Shown here one piece after another: positions 23,836 through 34,944 of a stretch of DNA of 64,000 nucleotides. A program made the position numbers and the translations under genes. The notes under the pieces are model-generated. The model was not told where the DNA came from. It worked only from the letters and a program-made list of their open reading frames with translations, and did not search any database. Every line of letters starts with the position of its first letter. Position 1 is the stretch's first letter. The DNA comes from Acanthococcus lagerstroemiae (taxonomy: Eukaryota; Arthropoda; Insecta; Hemiptera; Eriococcidae): contig CM063110.1 of assembly GCA_031841125.1 (NCBI GenBank), positions 56,953,946 to 57,017,945 on the forward strand. The letters are read 5' to 3'.

Positions 23836-24440
23836 GGCGAACCAACAGAGCAAGCAGCGTCGTACCGGCCAACCTCTCTTCCTCCAGTCATGTCGAAGCT
23901 CTTTGAGAAACTTCTTCTCAAGAGGATGTGGCCATTGATAAGGCAGAATGACTAAAACCGGACCATCAGTTCGGGTTCCGACAAAAACACTGCACAGTAG
24001 AGCAAATCCACAGAGTCACTCGGGTAAAAGGAAAAGCTCTGGGGGAGAAAGAGTTCTGCTACCAAGATTTTCTGAACATCGCCCAGGCCTTCGACAAGGT
24101 ATAGCACGGAGGTTTTCTCAACAAGTTGTGACAGCACCCGCCGACGAAGTGCTGCGATTTGATCGACTTCATACCTCAGCGAAAAATAGTTTCGAGTGAT
24201 CCATGACGAGGTCATATCGCAGTGGCACAACATCGCAGCAGGAGTGCCCCAAGGTAGCGTCCTAGGACTAATTTCGTGCCTCCTATTTTCTGCAGATGCT
24301 TCAACGTCCATTAATACGACAATAGCGATGTTCGCCGACGACATGGCCATATTAACAGTGTCTGACACCCTCATCAAAGCGACCGGAAAACTACAAAAGG
24401 CAACTGACAAGTATACATCCAGAACCGAAGTACTATATAT
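23836..24440 (+). pseudogene. Jockey-like LINE reverse transcriptase fragment
   Basis: Reading across two frames: EQAASYRPTSLPPVMSKLFE (23840-23905), KLLLKRM, then DHQFGFRQKHCTVEQIHRV (about 23965-24020) and NIAQAFDKV (first catalytic Asp, about 24075-24100). After a damaged stretch come HNIAAGVPQGSVLG (about 24226-24270) and MFADDMAIL (24329-24355), carrying the second catalytic pair. The SYRPISLLPVLSK..E, HQFGFR..H, GVPQGSVLG and FADD set is that of the Jockey clade. Stops (for example at 23946 and 24104) and frameshifts show it is dead. Both ends are truncated. It begins just after a (TA) microsatellite. Confidence 0.83.
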
Positions 24441-24449
24441 TATAAAAAT

Positions 24450-25750
24450 ACGAGGGTAGAATATAGATAGATATGAGTATAACGTAAGTGCGAAGTATAG
24501 CTGTAAGTTATTAATACCTGCACCATCTAAAAGAATACCTGACCCTGCAAAAATAGTAAACAATTACTTTGAGAATTTCAGGCATAAATCTTTTACAATT
24601 ATTTGCCAACAGTTCTGCGCAAAGTATAAGTATATGTTATAATGCAAGTTCTTGGATACTGAGCTTATTATCTGCTCCCAACAGTTGAATACGGCGGTTG
24701 CTATACCAAAATAGAGAACCACAGTTTTTTTGTTCATCATTTTGAATACGACTCCAGATTTGAACTGGCCGATTCGTATAAATCTGTCGATATTTCAGAA
24801 TTCCGTATTTTCACAGTACATTGAAAAAACGAGGTCAAGACACAAAAAGATCAAAGTACTTAATTCTACACCGTCGAATTGAAGAATATCTCGAAGTAAC
24901 TCATTTAGAAACACAAGTTACGTCTTTCAGCTCCAAACGCAAGCCAGCGGTATCGATGGATTTTCATTATAACGAAATGGCGCTCGTCGATAATCAATCG
25001 AGCCTAAGAAATTGCTGGTCCATACCGACAGCTCATTATTTCTTTTCTTTTATACCTTTTCTGTGCCCTTCGTCTTCATTTGTACGCATTTTCGCCGTCT
25101 ATCAACTTTTTCTTTTATTCTGTTACCTACACAGGGTAACGAGGAAGTAGGAACAATATCAAAATTGCGAAAGAATTGGAAGGAAATCAAAAAAGCGAAA
25201 AGGTACGTCGTTACCAGAATCAACATAATAATATTACCGTGATTATTTATTTTCCTTTTCATTCTATTCGCGGTTGCTGCTTGGGGAAGGAACCTGCATA
25301 CAAATTTTTACTTTTCACTTTTCCGGGGTAGCCATATTTGCAGAAGTCCGGGAAAACTTTCCTAGGTACTTTCATTTCGGATAAAATGATCCTTGTTTTG
25401 GTTTCTTTAGAGTTGAAAAGAAGATGCAATAAAGTTAGAGAGTACTGCACGATTTGGAGACGTGATGAGCGTCATACAGGAAGAAAAAGCTGCCACTCGT
25501 ACTAGAAAATGGAGAAAAGTTGGTAAAAATGCTGCTTGCTCAGTGTGCTGTACTACTGTTCACGAACACAGTGGTTTCAAACTCGTTAATGAACTGATAC
25601 ACCAAACTAGCAAACATGCCTGCTTACTCGGAAGAAATACTATTCAATAATGTCAGAAATGATTCCTGATAGAAATTGACAAAAATATGGATATCAATCC
25701 ATGGCTAGGCGCATCGAGCTAACATGAGCTGTCAGGCACAATTCCGGCTG
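24450..25750. other. No gene recognised
   Basis: A+T-rich with short overlapping frames on both strands near 24820-25260. None has a recognisable domain or splice pattern. Confidence 0.45.
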
Positions 25751-25867
25751 CTGATAGATAATGTTTGTCCCAATTAGGGGGTGCGATGTCACGGGGCCAA
25801 TTTGGCATGCGTGCATCGCCATACGCCCCTCTATCATCGAATATCATCGGTCTCGTAAAATGCATTA

Positions 25868-25996
25868 CGTTCCATTACTGGAATCTTCCCTAAAACCATC
25901 CCAAGCTATGGTAACAGGAGTTATACTGCTGTTTTCTAGTCATACAGCTTCCAGTTCTCAACATCTAAATCTCCTGAACATATTGCAGTTGTTTAA
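25868..25996. repeat. Dispersed repeat, member A
   Basis: It shares ordered blocks with 35708-35830 and its tandem duplicate: AAACCAT, GGTAACAG, TACAGCTTCCAG, TCTCCTGAACATAT, GCAGTTGTTTAA. Identity is roughly 70% by eye. No element ends were found. The open frame at 25761-26204 overlaps it but has no recognisable domain. Confidence 0.55.
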
Positions 25997-26004
25997 CGAA
26001 ATTA

Positions 26005-27194
26005 AAAATCCAAACAGAGTCAAAATCGTGAATATCAAGAAAAAGACAAAAACGACTAAAACACACCAGCATACCAAAAACTTGCAACAAAAAATGAATG
26101 TAAAAGAACTAGAAACGGAAGAGGGAGCTTGGGGACGCCTAGGCAAGCTGCGACAAACTGGACGGTATCCTAGGAAAAGTTTGTACAGAATTTTCAGTAC
26201 GTGATTCAGATCAAATGATCAAAAATCAAATTCTGACAGAAATAAAAACAATGTGAAAAATGTTCGTGCTCAAAAAACTAACAAAACACTAGTTAATAAA
26301 CCAGCAGAAATCAGGAAAACTGCAAAACAGATGATCACAAGAGACATTCAAAACTTTAATACAAACAAAATGATTGAAATCAGCCAAACAGGATCTACAA
26401 AAAAAAACAAAAAAAAACCAGAAAAATAAATTTTCAGCGATCAAAATATAATTTTGAAGGTCAAAAACATGGGAAAAAAGCTTGAGTTTGATAGAGAAAA
26501 CATACTTAATTAAAATAGCTGCAAGCTTTCACATAAAACTGCACGCACAAGACATGAGGGAACCATGTACAGAAAACACATAGAAGTCTCAAAGCCCTAT
26601 ATAAAGTGAAATTCTGGTCATCCTAAAAAATCTAAAAAACTAACACAGCAGTCGGAGCTGACAAAGTAAAAAATGAGGAGCTTAATCTGTTTGCTGAGGA
26701 ACACTTATTTCACCGAGGTTGTTCAACGCAATTATTAAGCATAAAATAATTCCTATCCAATGAAAAACCTCAGAATTTACTCTTTTGTTCAAGAAAGGAG
26801 GCCAAACGGATACAAAAATAATTATAGACCAAGAAGTATAAGTTTCAATCTTTGCAATTTTTTTTTTTTTTTTTCAAAACTTATAAAAATCAGAATGTAT
26901 GAACAGTGAGCCCAAAATCAAAGCTCAGAACATACAGAGTCCAGAAAACAGCGTTCTACGACTGACAATTTATTTTTTTAAATCAAAAATCAACTTATTG
27001 AAAAAAACCAACGAATATAACTTCACATTAAATTTATTGACTTCCAACAAACCTTTACTCATCTACCTCTCCTCGCTATTGGAAGCACTACTATGACAAG
27101 ATACTCCGAGAAAAATTGTAAGACTAACAAGAGAAATACACAAAAATTCAAACAGAAGGGTAAGACTAGATAAAAGTGGCCCACTTTTCTAAAT
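26005..27194 (+). pseudogene. RTE-like LINE (copy 5), linker and RT start
   Basis: A decayed frame of a different RTE-like subfamily. After a Lys-rich linker it reads TAVGADKVKNEELNLF (about 26645-26695), matching the ..A.GAD.I..E.L block before the reverse transcriptase. It continues with NYRPRSISFNLCN (about 26820) broken by an 18-T run, then IEKTNEYNFTLNL (about 26997-27035) and a damaged AFVD-like block, and finally KIVRLTREIHKNSN.RVRLDKSGPLF (27113-27190). There it is interrupted by a MITE. Stops and frameshifts are frequent. Endonuclease sequence is not recognisable upstream. Confidence 0.72.
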
Positions 27195-27498
27195 CAGGGT
27201 GTCTACTAGAGTTTTGATAGTAAACAAAAAGATGACTTTACAAGTAGATAACCTTTATCCCACTTTTTGGTAGCCTCAAAAAAATTTTTGCCCTCTCCGA
27301 CCACTTACTTTTCTGTTACTTCCCTACTTCATGTGGCATTTAAAACATCACTCCGATTCTTTCTTTATACTTCATTCATACTCCCTGACTATTTACTCAT
27401 TAGCTGATGTCTGTACAATAAACTTACTTATGTTATTTTGGCATTTTTAAAAACTATTTAATAGAATAAAAATTTTTAGATGACCGGTAGACACCCTG
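27195..27498. mobile_element. CAGGGTGTCTAC-family MITE inside a LINE
   Basis: A 304-bp element from CAGGGTGTCTACTAG to CCGGTAGACACCCTG. It lies exactly between two consecutive parts of an RTE-like reverse transcriptase. Removing it together with one 5-bp flank (TAAAT left, GACAT right, 3 of 5 matching) puts ..GPLF and the following INRGVKQG in the same frame. That supports the 5-bp duplication seen in sister elements. The interior has CCCTGACT-type motifs and no coding capacity. Confidence 0.8.
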
Positions 27499-27640
27499 GA
27501 CATAAACCGCGGAGTAAAACAAGGGAATCCCTTACCTCACTTTTCAATAGTTTATTTAGAGGAGATTTTTTACAATCTATAGTGGGAGGAGAGGGAACCA
27601 ATAAACGGGGTTTGGAAAGCCAATAGCATTTTTTGGCCAG
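27499..27640 (+). pseudogene. RTE-like LINE (copy 5), RT continuation
   Basis: INRGVKQGNPL (about 27505-27535) is the RGVRQGDP.S motif of reverse transcriptase. It is followed by VYLEEIFYNL-stop-WEEREPINGVWK, a conserved block ahead of the FADD motif. The FADD region itself is lost; sequence similarity ends near 27640. This is the direct continuation of the fragment ending at 27194. Confidence 0.75.
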
Positions 27641-27979
27641 AATGCAGCTTTAACCCTTTCGCTCCCAATATTTTTTCAATTTGAATTATTTTTTTACTGG
27701 AAATTGTTGAATAGACTCCCCATAATACGAGCCCGGCGTCGGAGAATTTTTCACTCCAACTTGGGCCCCCAGTGGACTTCGGACAGCGTATGTCCCACTG
27801 GTAGAATAATGAGAGTCAAAAAAATTATTTCCGAAACAACTACGCCATCTACTGAGACGTGAATGAACTAAGATATGCTTCTGTAGGTCTTCTTCCAACT
27901 GGATATATTGACCCAATAGGATTTTTTAAAGACCGTTGGGACAAACGGTGTTCTGTTGGAAGCAATAGGGTTAAGACCA

Positions 27980-28220
27980 CTCACACTTTAAAAGACGCCT
28001 TCAGATTGCGTTTCCTACTTTTTCGTAAAGACTACAGAACTCAGACTCCTTCAGACTTGTTAAGCCTTGTTAGACTCCGATGAGACTCATACTGACTGCT
28101 CGAGATTTATCAGACCACATTTTGAGGCATATGAGACTCACTCGGATTCGTTCAGACTTTTTGACGCTATTTAGACTCACTGAGGCTGGGCTATGACTTA
28201 TCCAGACTCCATCCCCGATT
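27980..28220. repeat. Degenerate AGACTTnTT microrepeat, locus 3
   Basis: CAGACTCCTTCAGACTTGTT, TTAGACTCCGATGAGACTC and TTCAGACTTTTTGACGC recur. It is the same vocabulary as at 16390 and 17690, which suggests one dispersed simple-sequence family. Confidence 0.5.
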
Positions 28221-28606
28221 GACGAAAAGAGGGTCACAAAGCCTCTGCACACGAAAAAACTAAAACTGGAATTTGAGGCAAGTGCTTCTTTTTCAACCAG
28301 TTAAACACAGGACGTAAACAGAAACGAGAACGACATGCTAAATGCAGTCATTTTACGACGTCATTTGGTCAAACATAATTTTATGATGGACGCAATCGAA
28401 CCATTCGAAGCAAAGGGCAAAAACGGGACGCAATAAGACTATGATTAAGGTGTGAGGGCTACTTTTCGGACGCAATCGGCCTTCTCCGGTTATTGATATA
28501 CTAATTGTCATACGGTGAAGGTAAGCTCTAATGGAGAAGCCAATAAATAATAATAATACTTTCTTTCAGCACTTGATTGAATTCGCAATACATGAGTCAT
28601 TTCGTA

Positions 28607-28736
28607 CCTATCAACTCTTCGTAATTCAAATTCTCAAAACGCTTGTAACGAGTTTCGTCAATCTCTAGTTCGACAGGGCGGCTCAACTCAATTTTCCAAA
28701 ACGTATCTTCAAAATCATTACCTACTACCAAAGGGC
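28607..28736. repeat. Dispersed repeat, second family, member A
   Basis: It aligns over about 125 bp with 36353-36478: ACCTATCAA, GTAATTC, TCTCAAAA, GTTTCGTCAATC, CTAGTTCGA, CAAAATCATTACCTA. Identity is about 80% by eye. The ends are undefined. Confidence 0.6.
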
Positions 28737-31140
28737 TTTGTCTCCGTAATCCCATCTACATGAACGCACACGTTTTGCATTCTCCATCGTTATACTCATC
28801 GAATTTGATTACAAAGGGGAACAGAAAAAGAAAAAAAAAAAAACAGGAAAAAAAACGGTTCGTAGGAAAGCGGCGAATAAACTCCATTCGCGTATGAAGA
28901 GCTACATAACATGAAAGAGCAAACCCAGTTTGAAAGTTTCCAGGTGAAAAAAAGTAAAGAAATGAAAGTGAACGTTAAGTAAGCAGGTTTCGGAATCGTT
29001 ATAAAATTCACAAAATAAAAAGTAATCCGAAAGAAAAAAAATAGCGAATTCGATGCCATCTGACTGCACGGCGAAAGAGTACACGAAAATCCCTGGCTAT
29101 TGTTCCCAGAATGCGAAACCCGTAGATACATTCTCCGTATAAACGGTACCTATAGAATAACATTTCGCAACTTTTCGAATTTTCTCATCGCTTTTGCGAA
29201 TAGGTCCGGATACATTTCGTAAAAAAGTATCTAAATCTGTTCCTAAAACGAGAACACAGTAACATGTTTTCTCTTTTGTACACATCAAAATCGCAAACAA
29301 AAGACACAAAAAAAAAAGGTAAACGAAGCTGAAGATTTTTCAGCAACCATTTTGATTTTATAACTGAAGGTTTTTCAGCAACCGTTTTGATTTTATCTTG
29401 CTCGAAGAATTTAATTACCCGACGACGAGAACTTTAAATCATAAATAATGAACGATAATGAACATTCGCACGTACAGGACTTACGAGTTTCGGTGACCGC
29501 AACTGCGAAATTGATAGACCTCAGATCCGTCTCGAACGAAATTAATTAATTATTTAATTTAATGTATATACCAGGTTAACCCTTTGAGGAGAAATTCTTT
29601 TGATTTAGCCACCAGTAGCGGAAGAGCTGTTTTCGGGGCAAGGTAGACGGGTATTATCAAACGCTTTTATTCCATCACTGGCACAGGCAGATTTAGTTTT
29701 TGAAAGTATATATAATATTCTCAAGTCGAATATCTAGTCTAATACACGTTTTAATTACGATGTTAATCGATTTAAAGACGGTAGAGGCTTTAATTAATTC
29801 TCGGTCTAGCGAAGGCGGCGACTCGAAATTATGAAATACATTTAATTATCCTAAAACCGATCTAGACCGGGCTTAACGTCATGTGAACAATGATGTTTAG
29901 CCGGGAAAATTAAACGTGAATTTGGCTTCGAGAGGTTCTCTTTCGTCCCTCCTGACGCAAGTCGAATACATGTATTAGAAGAAGTACCTAGATGAAATAA
30001 ATACGGCAATGGAAAACGATGAGGGCTCTTGAAATTTAATATGAGAAATGAAGCGTATCTTTTAATGTACTCGACGTGCACGTAGTACAAGTACCTTTCT
30101 CGAGAATATCGTTCCGAAATTCAACGAATGAGGAAATATTTCCCGCGGACGACGAATCCTGCATAGTTGAGACTGCCCGGCGGAAAAATAATATCTACGC
30201 CGACGGGGTACACTTGTCGATATTTACGAGAGAAAAAGGTCGAACTTTTGGGACGCAGGTAGAAATTCAAAATTACACTTTTGAAAGTCAGCTGATCTAA
30301 TAGCGGTCGAATGTATTACATCGTCGTTTTGAACGGAAACTCGTGTCATTCGCTTTCTACAAACATGTACAGACATTCTAGCAGTTGATCTGTGCACAAG
30401 CTTCAGAGCAAAACATGAATTATCTCACTTTACGGATGAGTATAAAGGAAGAATAAAGGGTTGGCCTTAAATTTATGAGAATAAAGTAGATAAGTATAAA
30501 ACTTGCCGACAATTCTACGTAAGTGCATTAAGTAGATACTTCATTCAAACAAACCTCAATGCTGACAAACATGGCAATGTGTTGAATATTGCAACAGTTG
30601 ATATTAATCTTTCGAACACAAAATTGTGATAGATTAGATAATCCCATATTATTAAGATGTCTATACCCTATTCCAAATAAGAAACGCAAATATTGAAAAA
30701 GACATACACACTCTCTGACAAACTGAGCAGCCGTACTATTCATGTCTGTGTTTATTGAAAACCGATAAAATGGTATTCAGTGATATCTGAAAACTTAATG
30801 AAAAAGAAACAAAGGACAAGAAAGTAACGTTCCGCTTGCTCACTGATGATTGTTAGCATGCTCTCGATGAAAAGTGTGAATAACTACCGCTGATCTTCCC
30901 CTGTGCCGTGGAATCGCCCATCACCGGTTTTGATTATTTGTATTTCTCATTTGGAATATGGTATAGAACCTCTGGAAGTTTGATGATAAGAAACTAGTAA
31001 GGTAATGTTCGATAGATGTTTCTAGAAATTTTAAATTTAGTATAAATAGCGGTGTAAGTTCAGAAAGTGTAGGTAGTTCATAAGTTGTTGGCGAAGTGTT
31101 GTGTTCAAACATTTGTGGAAAAGTGAAATTGTGAAGTGGT
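28737..31140. other. No gene recognised; CpG-richer at 29.4-30.3 kb
   Basis: This stretch contains a 35-bp tandem duplication at 29329-29398. Otherwise it is unique-looking sequence with no convincing frame, RNA gene or transposon end. The part at 30830-31183 directly precedes the copia-type gag and may include its LTR or leader (a TATAAATA at about 31039), but no LTR boundary could be fixed because the 3' LTR is not recognisable. Confidence 0.4.
29329..29398. repeat. 35-bp tandem duplication
   Basis: CTGAAGATTTTTCAGCAACC (from 29329) recurs at 29364 with two or three substitutions. Both copies continue into TTTTGATTTTAT. Confidence 0.85.
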
Positions 31141-31183
31141 AAAAAGTTAAATAGTGAACTAGAATCCAGTATATCTGTGAAAA

Positions 31184-31592
31184 ATGGCTTTGATGGAAGA
31201 AGTGAAAGTGGCGAAGCTGACTGGATCGGACAACTACCAGGTATAAATTCCAGATTGAGATCATTTTGAAGAGTATGAAGAATGGTGAGTTACTTCACAT
31301 ACTTAAGCCGACAGATGACAGCAAAGTCAAGGACTAGTTGTACACCAAAAATGTTGCTCAGAGGACCATAGTAACATCAGTCAATGAGAAGGTCCTGCCA
31401 TTGCTGTTTGCTTGTGATTCAGACAAGAAGATGCTGGAAAAACTAGATACAGTGTTTGGCCATAAGTCAGATGCCTCACTACACATCCTGGAGCACAAGT
31501 TTTTCGCAGCCACGCATGATAAGGAAAAAGAGGTTGCCAGTCACATATCCAAGTTAGGGCACCCAGTCAGCCAAATGAAGACTGAGAGAAAC
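31184..31592 (+). pseudogene. Ty1/copia-type gag, N-terminal part
   Basis: The frame starts MALMEEVKVAKLTGSDNYQV, the typical start of insect copia-like gag proteins. A one-base lesion at the conserved Trp position is followed by FQIEIILKSMKNGELL and, after a stop at 31335, TVFGHKSDASLHILEHKFFA and ASHISKLGHPVSQMK (to 31590). Gag would package element RNA into cytoplasmic particles. It is cut at 31592 by a Ty3/gypsy insertion, and its continuation begins at 34064 after the duplicated GAAAC. Confidence 0.82.
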
Positions 31593-31682
31593 TGTTCTAT
31601 TATCATTTTTCTTATTGCCCCATTCATATTGTAGCTTGCAACGTGTCTTATCATTATGGATGCTAGAGTAGTATCGTTATAG
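31593..31682 (+). repeat. Ty3/gypsy 5' LTR, truncated
   Basis: Ninety bases starting TGTTCTATTATC align with the first 90 of the 3' LTR at 33866. They share GCAACGTGTCTTATCATTAT and GGATGCTA, with about 13-14 differences. The match ends abruptly at 31682, where LINE sequence begins. Confidence 0.82.
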
Positions 31683-33560
31683 AGGCAATAGAGCACCTCA
31701 TTGACACGCACTTTCCAGAGCAGAAATCATGGAAAACACACAGCCGCAGTCAGGAGCCGACTGTCTGCAAAGCGGAACGGATTGGGAAACAGCGAAAGAG
31801 ATGGTTACACCAGACGGGGTATGTTGGGCGATAAACACATTCTCGTCGCACAAAGCACCGGACACAGATGGAATCTATCCAGTCTGCCTACAAACAGGAC
31901 TAGAGACCATAATGGGACCGTTCATTAGGGTCCTCAGAGAATCATTAACCCCAGGGCACATTCCAAAATTGTGAAGGAATGTGAGAATTGTGTTTTTGCC
32001 TGAACTAGGCAGAGACCCCTGTAAGGCCAAATCCTACAGGCCGATAAGTCTCTCATCATTCATGCTAAAAACCTTGGAAAGGCTGACAGACAGGCACCTA
32101 AGAGAGGTTACCCTGAAAAGGTACCCACTACAGGAGAACCAGCACGCATATAGGGCAGGTAAATCAGTAGAGGCATCACTGCATTCGCTTGTTACAGCAA
32201 TTGAGAGAGGGATGACTAGCGATGATTATGTCCTGGCAACATTCATGGATATACAGGAAGCGTTTGATGCGACCTCTCATGAATCAATATAGAAACGGCC
32301 CTGAGAGAAAGGGAAGTGAAAGAAAGCTTAATCAACTGGATTGTATCTATGCTAAAAAGCAGGGAGATCCGAATAACATACCAACAAGAACGGATCCATG
32401 CAAAGACCATCAGGGACTGCCCACAAGGGGGAGTACTCTCTCCCCTACTGTGGATCCTCGTGGTGGACAGTTTACTGGAGAAGTTAAATGGTCAAAAAAT
32501 ACACACACAGGGCTACGCTGATGATTTGGCTGTGGTGGTAACCGGCAAATTTCCGGGAACTTTTGCCGAGTGAACGCAGTGGGGACTCCGATGTGTGGAA
32601 AAATTGTGTGTGAAAAAGGGGTTATCGATAAACCCGGACAAAACTGAGATCACTCTTTTCATCCATGAAAGGGAAGGCAAGGAATTGATCAAGGTGCAAT
32701 ACAAAGGTAGATCGTTAGCCCTCACAGGAAAGGTGAAGTACTTAGGAGTATATCTTGATGAAAAACTCTCCTGGAGGGATAACGTCTCATATAAAATAAG
32801 AAAAGGGATTGAGGCTCTTTGGGCTTGCCGCACCTATGTCGGCAGGACCTGGGGACTCTTCCAAAATTATGTACTGGATATATATACCGGTGTAATACGC
32901 CCCAGAATTACATATGCGGCCATTGTGTGGTGGGGCCGGGTCCACCTGGCCAAAGTCAGAGAGGAACTACACCACCTGAAAAGGCTTGCGTGCGTGATGA
33001 CAACGGGGGCAATGAGTACGGTACCGACGAAGGCACTAGAAAGGCTCCTCTACTTGCCACCACTTCACACTGCTATAGAAGCAGCTGCCATAATGGAGGC
33101 TTATAGTCTGGGTCAACCAAACCTTCAGGCCCATAAAACAGGCCACAGAAGGATATGAGATGGCGAGGACGATAGACAAATGCTTTGGGATGCAAAAGGA
33201 TATAATCGGGATGGAACACTTCTTTGACAAGCCATACCGTGCGCTAATACCCACATGGAAGGCTTGGGAAAAGAGGTGGCCAAGCATTCTAGGAAAAGAG
33301 GAGAATGTGTGGTTTGCAGATGCCTATAAGAATGACCAAGGTGTAGGAATTGGAATCACGAATGCAAAAGGCGCTGACAACTGTTCAGTGGCCCTGGGCG
33401 AGGGCGTCACTATCCTCCAAGCAGAGATAATGGCAATCACGGTGGCCATTGATAGAAGTCAGCAGAAGGACGTTGTTAATAAACAGATCTATATCTGTAC
33501 AGACAGCCAATCGGCTATTAAAGATCTCCACACCCGGAAGGTCGATTCCTGCATCTGTTC
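31683..33560 (+). pseudogene. LOA/R1-like LINE: RT and RNase H, broken
   Basis: Linker DTHFPEQ and WAINTFSSHKAPDTDGI; then the reverse transcriptase: SYRPISLSSFMLKTLERL (32032-32085), QHAYRAGKSVEASLHSLV, FMDIQEAFD (first catalytic Asp, about 32245), CPQGGVLSPLLW (about 32414-32455), GYADDLAVV (about 32511), GLSINPDKTE (about 32621), VKYLGVYLDEKLSW. Next is a conserved RITYAAIVWWG connection, then RNase H: FADAYKN (about 33314), LQAEIMAI (Glu, about 33414), CTDSQSAI (Asp, about 33496). RT plus RNase H fits LOA or R1 clades. There is a frameshift near 32290 and stops at 32572 and 33159. The endonuclease and the C-terminal Cys-His tail are missing; the 3' loss is unusual for a LINE and points to a later deletion. 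Confidence 0.85.
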
Positions 33561-33574
33561 TAAGGCTTTGGAAA

Positions 33575-33853
33575 CATACCCCACAAGTACAACAACATGA
33601 CTCTAACTGCTGATGCTAAGCCGTTTGCAATTTCAACGCCGCGCCGCATTCCACTTCCTGCTCTACCCAAAATCCAAGGCTGGACTACAGAAATTGCAGA
33701 AGAAAATCACAAATCGAGTCACAGAATTGACTGATTGGGTAGCACCAATGGTAACTGTGACAAAACCTGATGGAAGGATACAAATAAGCGTGGATTTCTC
33801 TCAACTAAATGAATTTGTGAAAATAGAGCACCTTCAAATCCCTTTAATCATCC
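33575..33853 (+). pseudogene. Ty3/gypsy reverse transcriptase N-terminal piece
   Basis: DAKPFAISTPRRIPLPALPK (about 33615-33675), then after a frameshift TDWVAPMVTVTKPDG (about 33730-33775) and ISVDFSQLNEFVK (about 33784-33823). These are the opening motifs of Ty3/gypsy polymerases, in the usual order. The catalytic palm, RNase H and integrase are absent: about 30 bp later comes the polypurine tract. It is an internally deleted element fragment that cannot act. Confidence 0.82.
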
Positions 33854-33865
33854 CAAAAGGGGAAA
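33854..33865 (+). other. Polypurine tract of gypsy element
   Basis: AAAAGGGGAAA sits directly against the TG start of the 3' LTR. This is the standard position of the plus-strand primer in LTR retrotransposons and confirms orientation and LTR boundary. Confidence 0.8.
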
Positions 33866-34063
33866 TGTTCTTTTGTCATCTTTCATATCACCCCCTTTAT
33901 ATTGTAGCCTGCAACGTGTCTTATCATTATGGATGCTATAGTAGTCTTGTTATAGTTCAAATGGTACGTGTATGTAGCTCAGTGTGTAATGTCGTATCTA
34001 TCAAATACATTGACTATTGAGTTGAAGTTGTTATATTTTGCTCACAAGCATAGATATTACACA
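33866..34063 (+). repeat. Ty3/gypsy 3' LTR
   Basis: 198 bp, from TGTTCTTTTGTC to ATATTACACA (TG...CA ends). The first 90 bp match the truncated 5' LTR, and it is followed by the GAAAC target duplication. The apparent coding frame across 34020-34063 that runs into gag is chance read-through of the LTR. Confidence 0.82.
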
Positions 34064-34456
34064 GAAACCATTTCAGATGAAATGTTGATAGCCAAGATTC
34101 TCAACACATTACCAGCAGAATTTACTCATTTTCACTCAGCTAGGGATAGCACTCCGAAAAGTGAAAAGAAACTGAATAATTGACAGACTCCTAAATGAAG
34201 AAGAAAGGTTGAATACCAAAAACCCAGAGCAAAAACCAGATAACAAAGAGCAAAATACGGTGTTGGAGAACCACAGAAAAGAGAATTGTTTTCAGAAAAA
34301 TGGAAATTGGAATAAGAAGAATAACAGTTGCCAAGAAAACGTGAAGAAATGTTACCATTGTGGGAAAGTGGGCCACCTGCCAATGAATTGTCGGCAAAAA
34401 CAAGGAATGAGGTGCTTCAATTGCAACAAGGTTGGGCACTTGAAAAAGGACGGTTG
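34064..34456 (+). pseudogene. Copia-type gag, C-terminal part with zinc knuckles
   Basis: ETISDEMLIAKILNTLPAEF (from 34064) continues the gag cut at 31592. After one frameshift come RLLNEEERLNTKNPEQK (about 34189) and two nucleic-acid-binding CCHC knuckles: CYHCGKVGHLPMNC (34351-34392) is intact, while CFNCNKVGHLKKDG (34412-34453) has lost its final Cys and meets a stop at 34455. Two knuckles are usual for this insect copia lineage. Confidence 0.84.
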
Positions 34457-34514
34457 ATTCAAGTAAGAAAGTTCAACCTTTGTAATTGCCTTGAGCTCCA
34501 TACTTGGAGACGTC

Positions 34515-34887
34515 GATGACAACATGGGTCGTTGATTCTGGAGGAACTCAACACATGACCTATCACAAGGACTTCCTGAAAAATTACAGAAGCTTCAAAG
34601 AGGAGAAAACTATCTAGGAGATGGATTTGGAATTTCAGCTTATGGTGTGGGTTCAATTTACCTCACAACATGGGGTCAATCAGAGCAAGGAAACTGATCT
34701 AGTGAGAGACGTCTTATACGTGCCAAAATTGAAACTAAATTTGTTCTCACCAAAGAAAAGCAAATGCAAAGTTATACCGGATGAAGACCGCTGTACAGTT
34801 CACAAAAATGGAACAAAGGTATTCGATGGAAGGTCAAAGGAGGACGTTGTATCTGTTGAATGCCAGAGCCAAAGTAGTCAATTTTGA
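34515..34887 (+). pseudogene. Copia-type aspartic protease and pol start
   Basis: TTWVVDSGGTQHMT (34519-34560) is the aspartic protease active site; the usual form is DSG[AG].SHM, and here the catalytic Asp codon is at 34534-34536. NYRSF follows. After a stop at 34616 and a frame change come LVRDVLYVPKLKLNLFS (about 34699-34750) and VHKNGTKVFDG, the typical protease-to-integrase linker. It would cleave the Gag-Pol polyprotein but is interrupted. Confidence 0.82.
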
Positions 34888-34944
34888 ATCAGCCAACACC
34901 AATCTTCAACTGTAGCACGAACGTCTGGGATACTAGAACAAGAA

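Larger units (their letters stand above)
31588..34068. mobile_element. Nested Ty3/gypsy + LINE insertion with TSD GAAAC
   Basis: GAAAC occurs at 31588-31592 and 34064-34068, immediately outside a sequence that begins TGTTC and ends ACA. Removing the interval and one GAAAC rejoins the copia gag frame within one base. The interval holds a truncated 5' LTR, a LOA/R1-like LINE, a gypsy reverse transcriptase piece, a polypurine tract and a full 3' LTR. Order of events: copia, then gypsy into copia, then LINE into the gypsy 5' LTR, then a deletion joining the LINE to gypsy pol. Confidence 0.8.

Noticed and set aside
25761..26204. 147-codon frame
   Set aside because: It spans a dispersed repeat and the Lys-rich linker of a LINE. 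No protein family is recognisable.
34020..34063. Gag residues before ETISDEM
   Set aside because: They lie inside the gypsy 3' LTR and read into gag only by chance.
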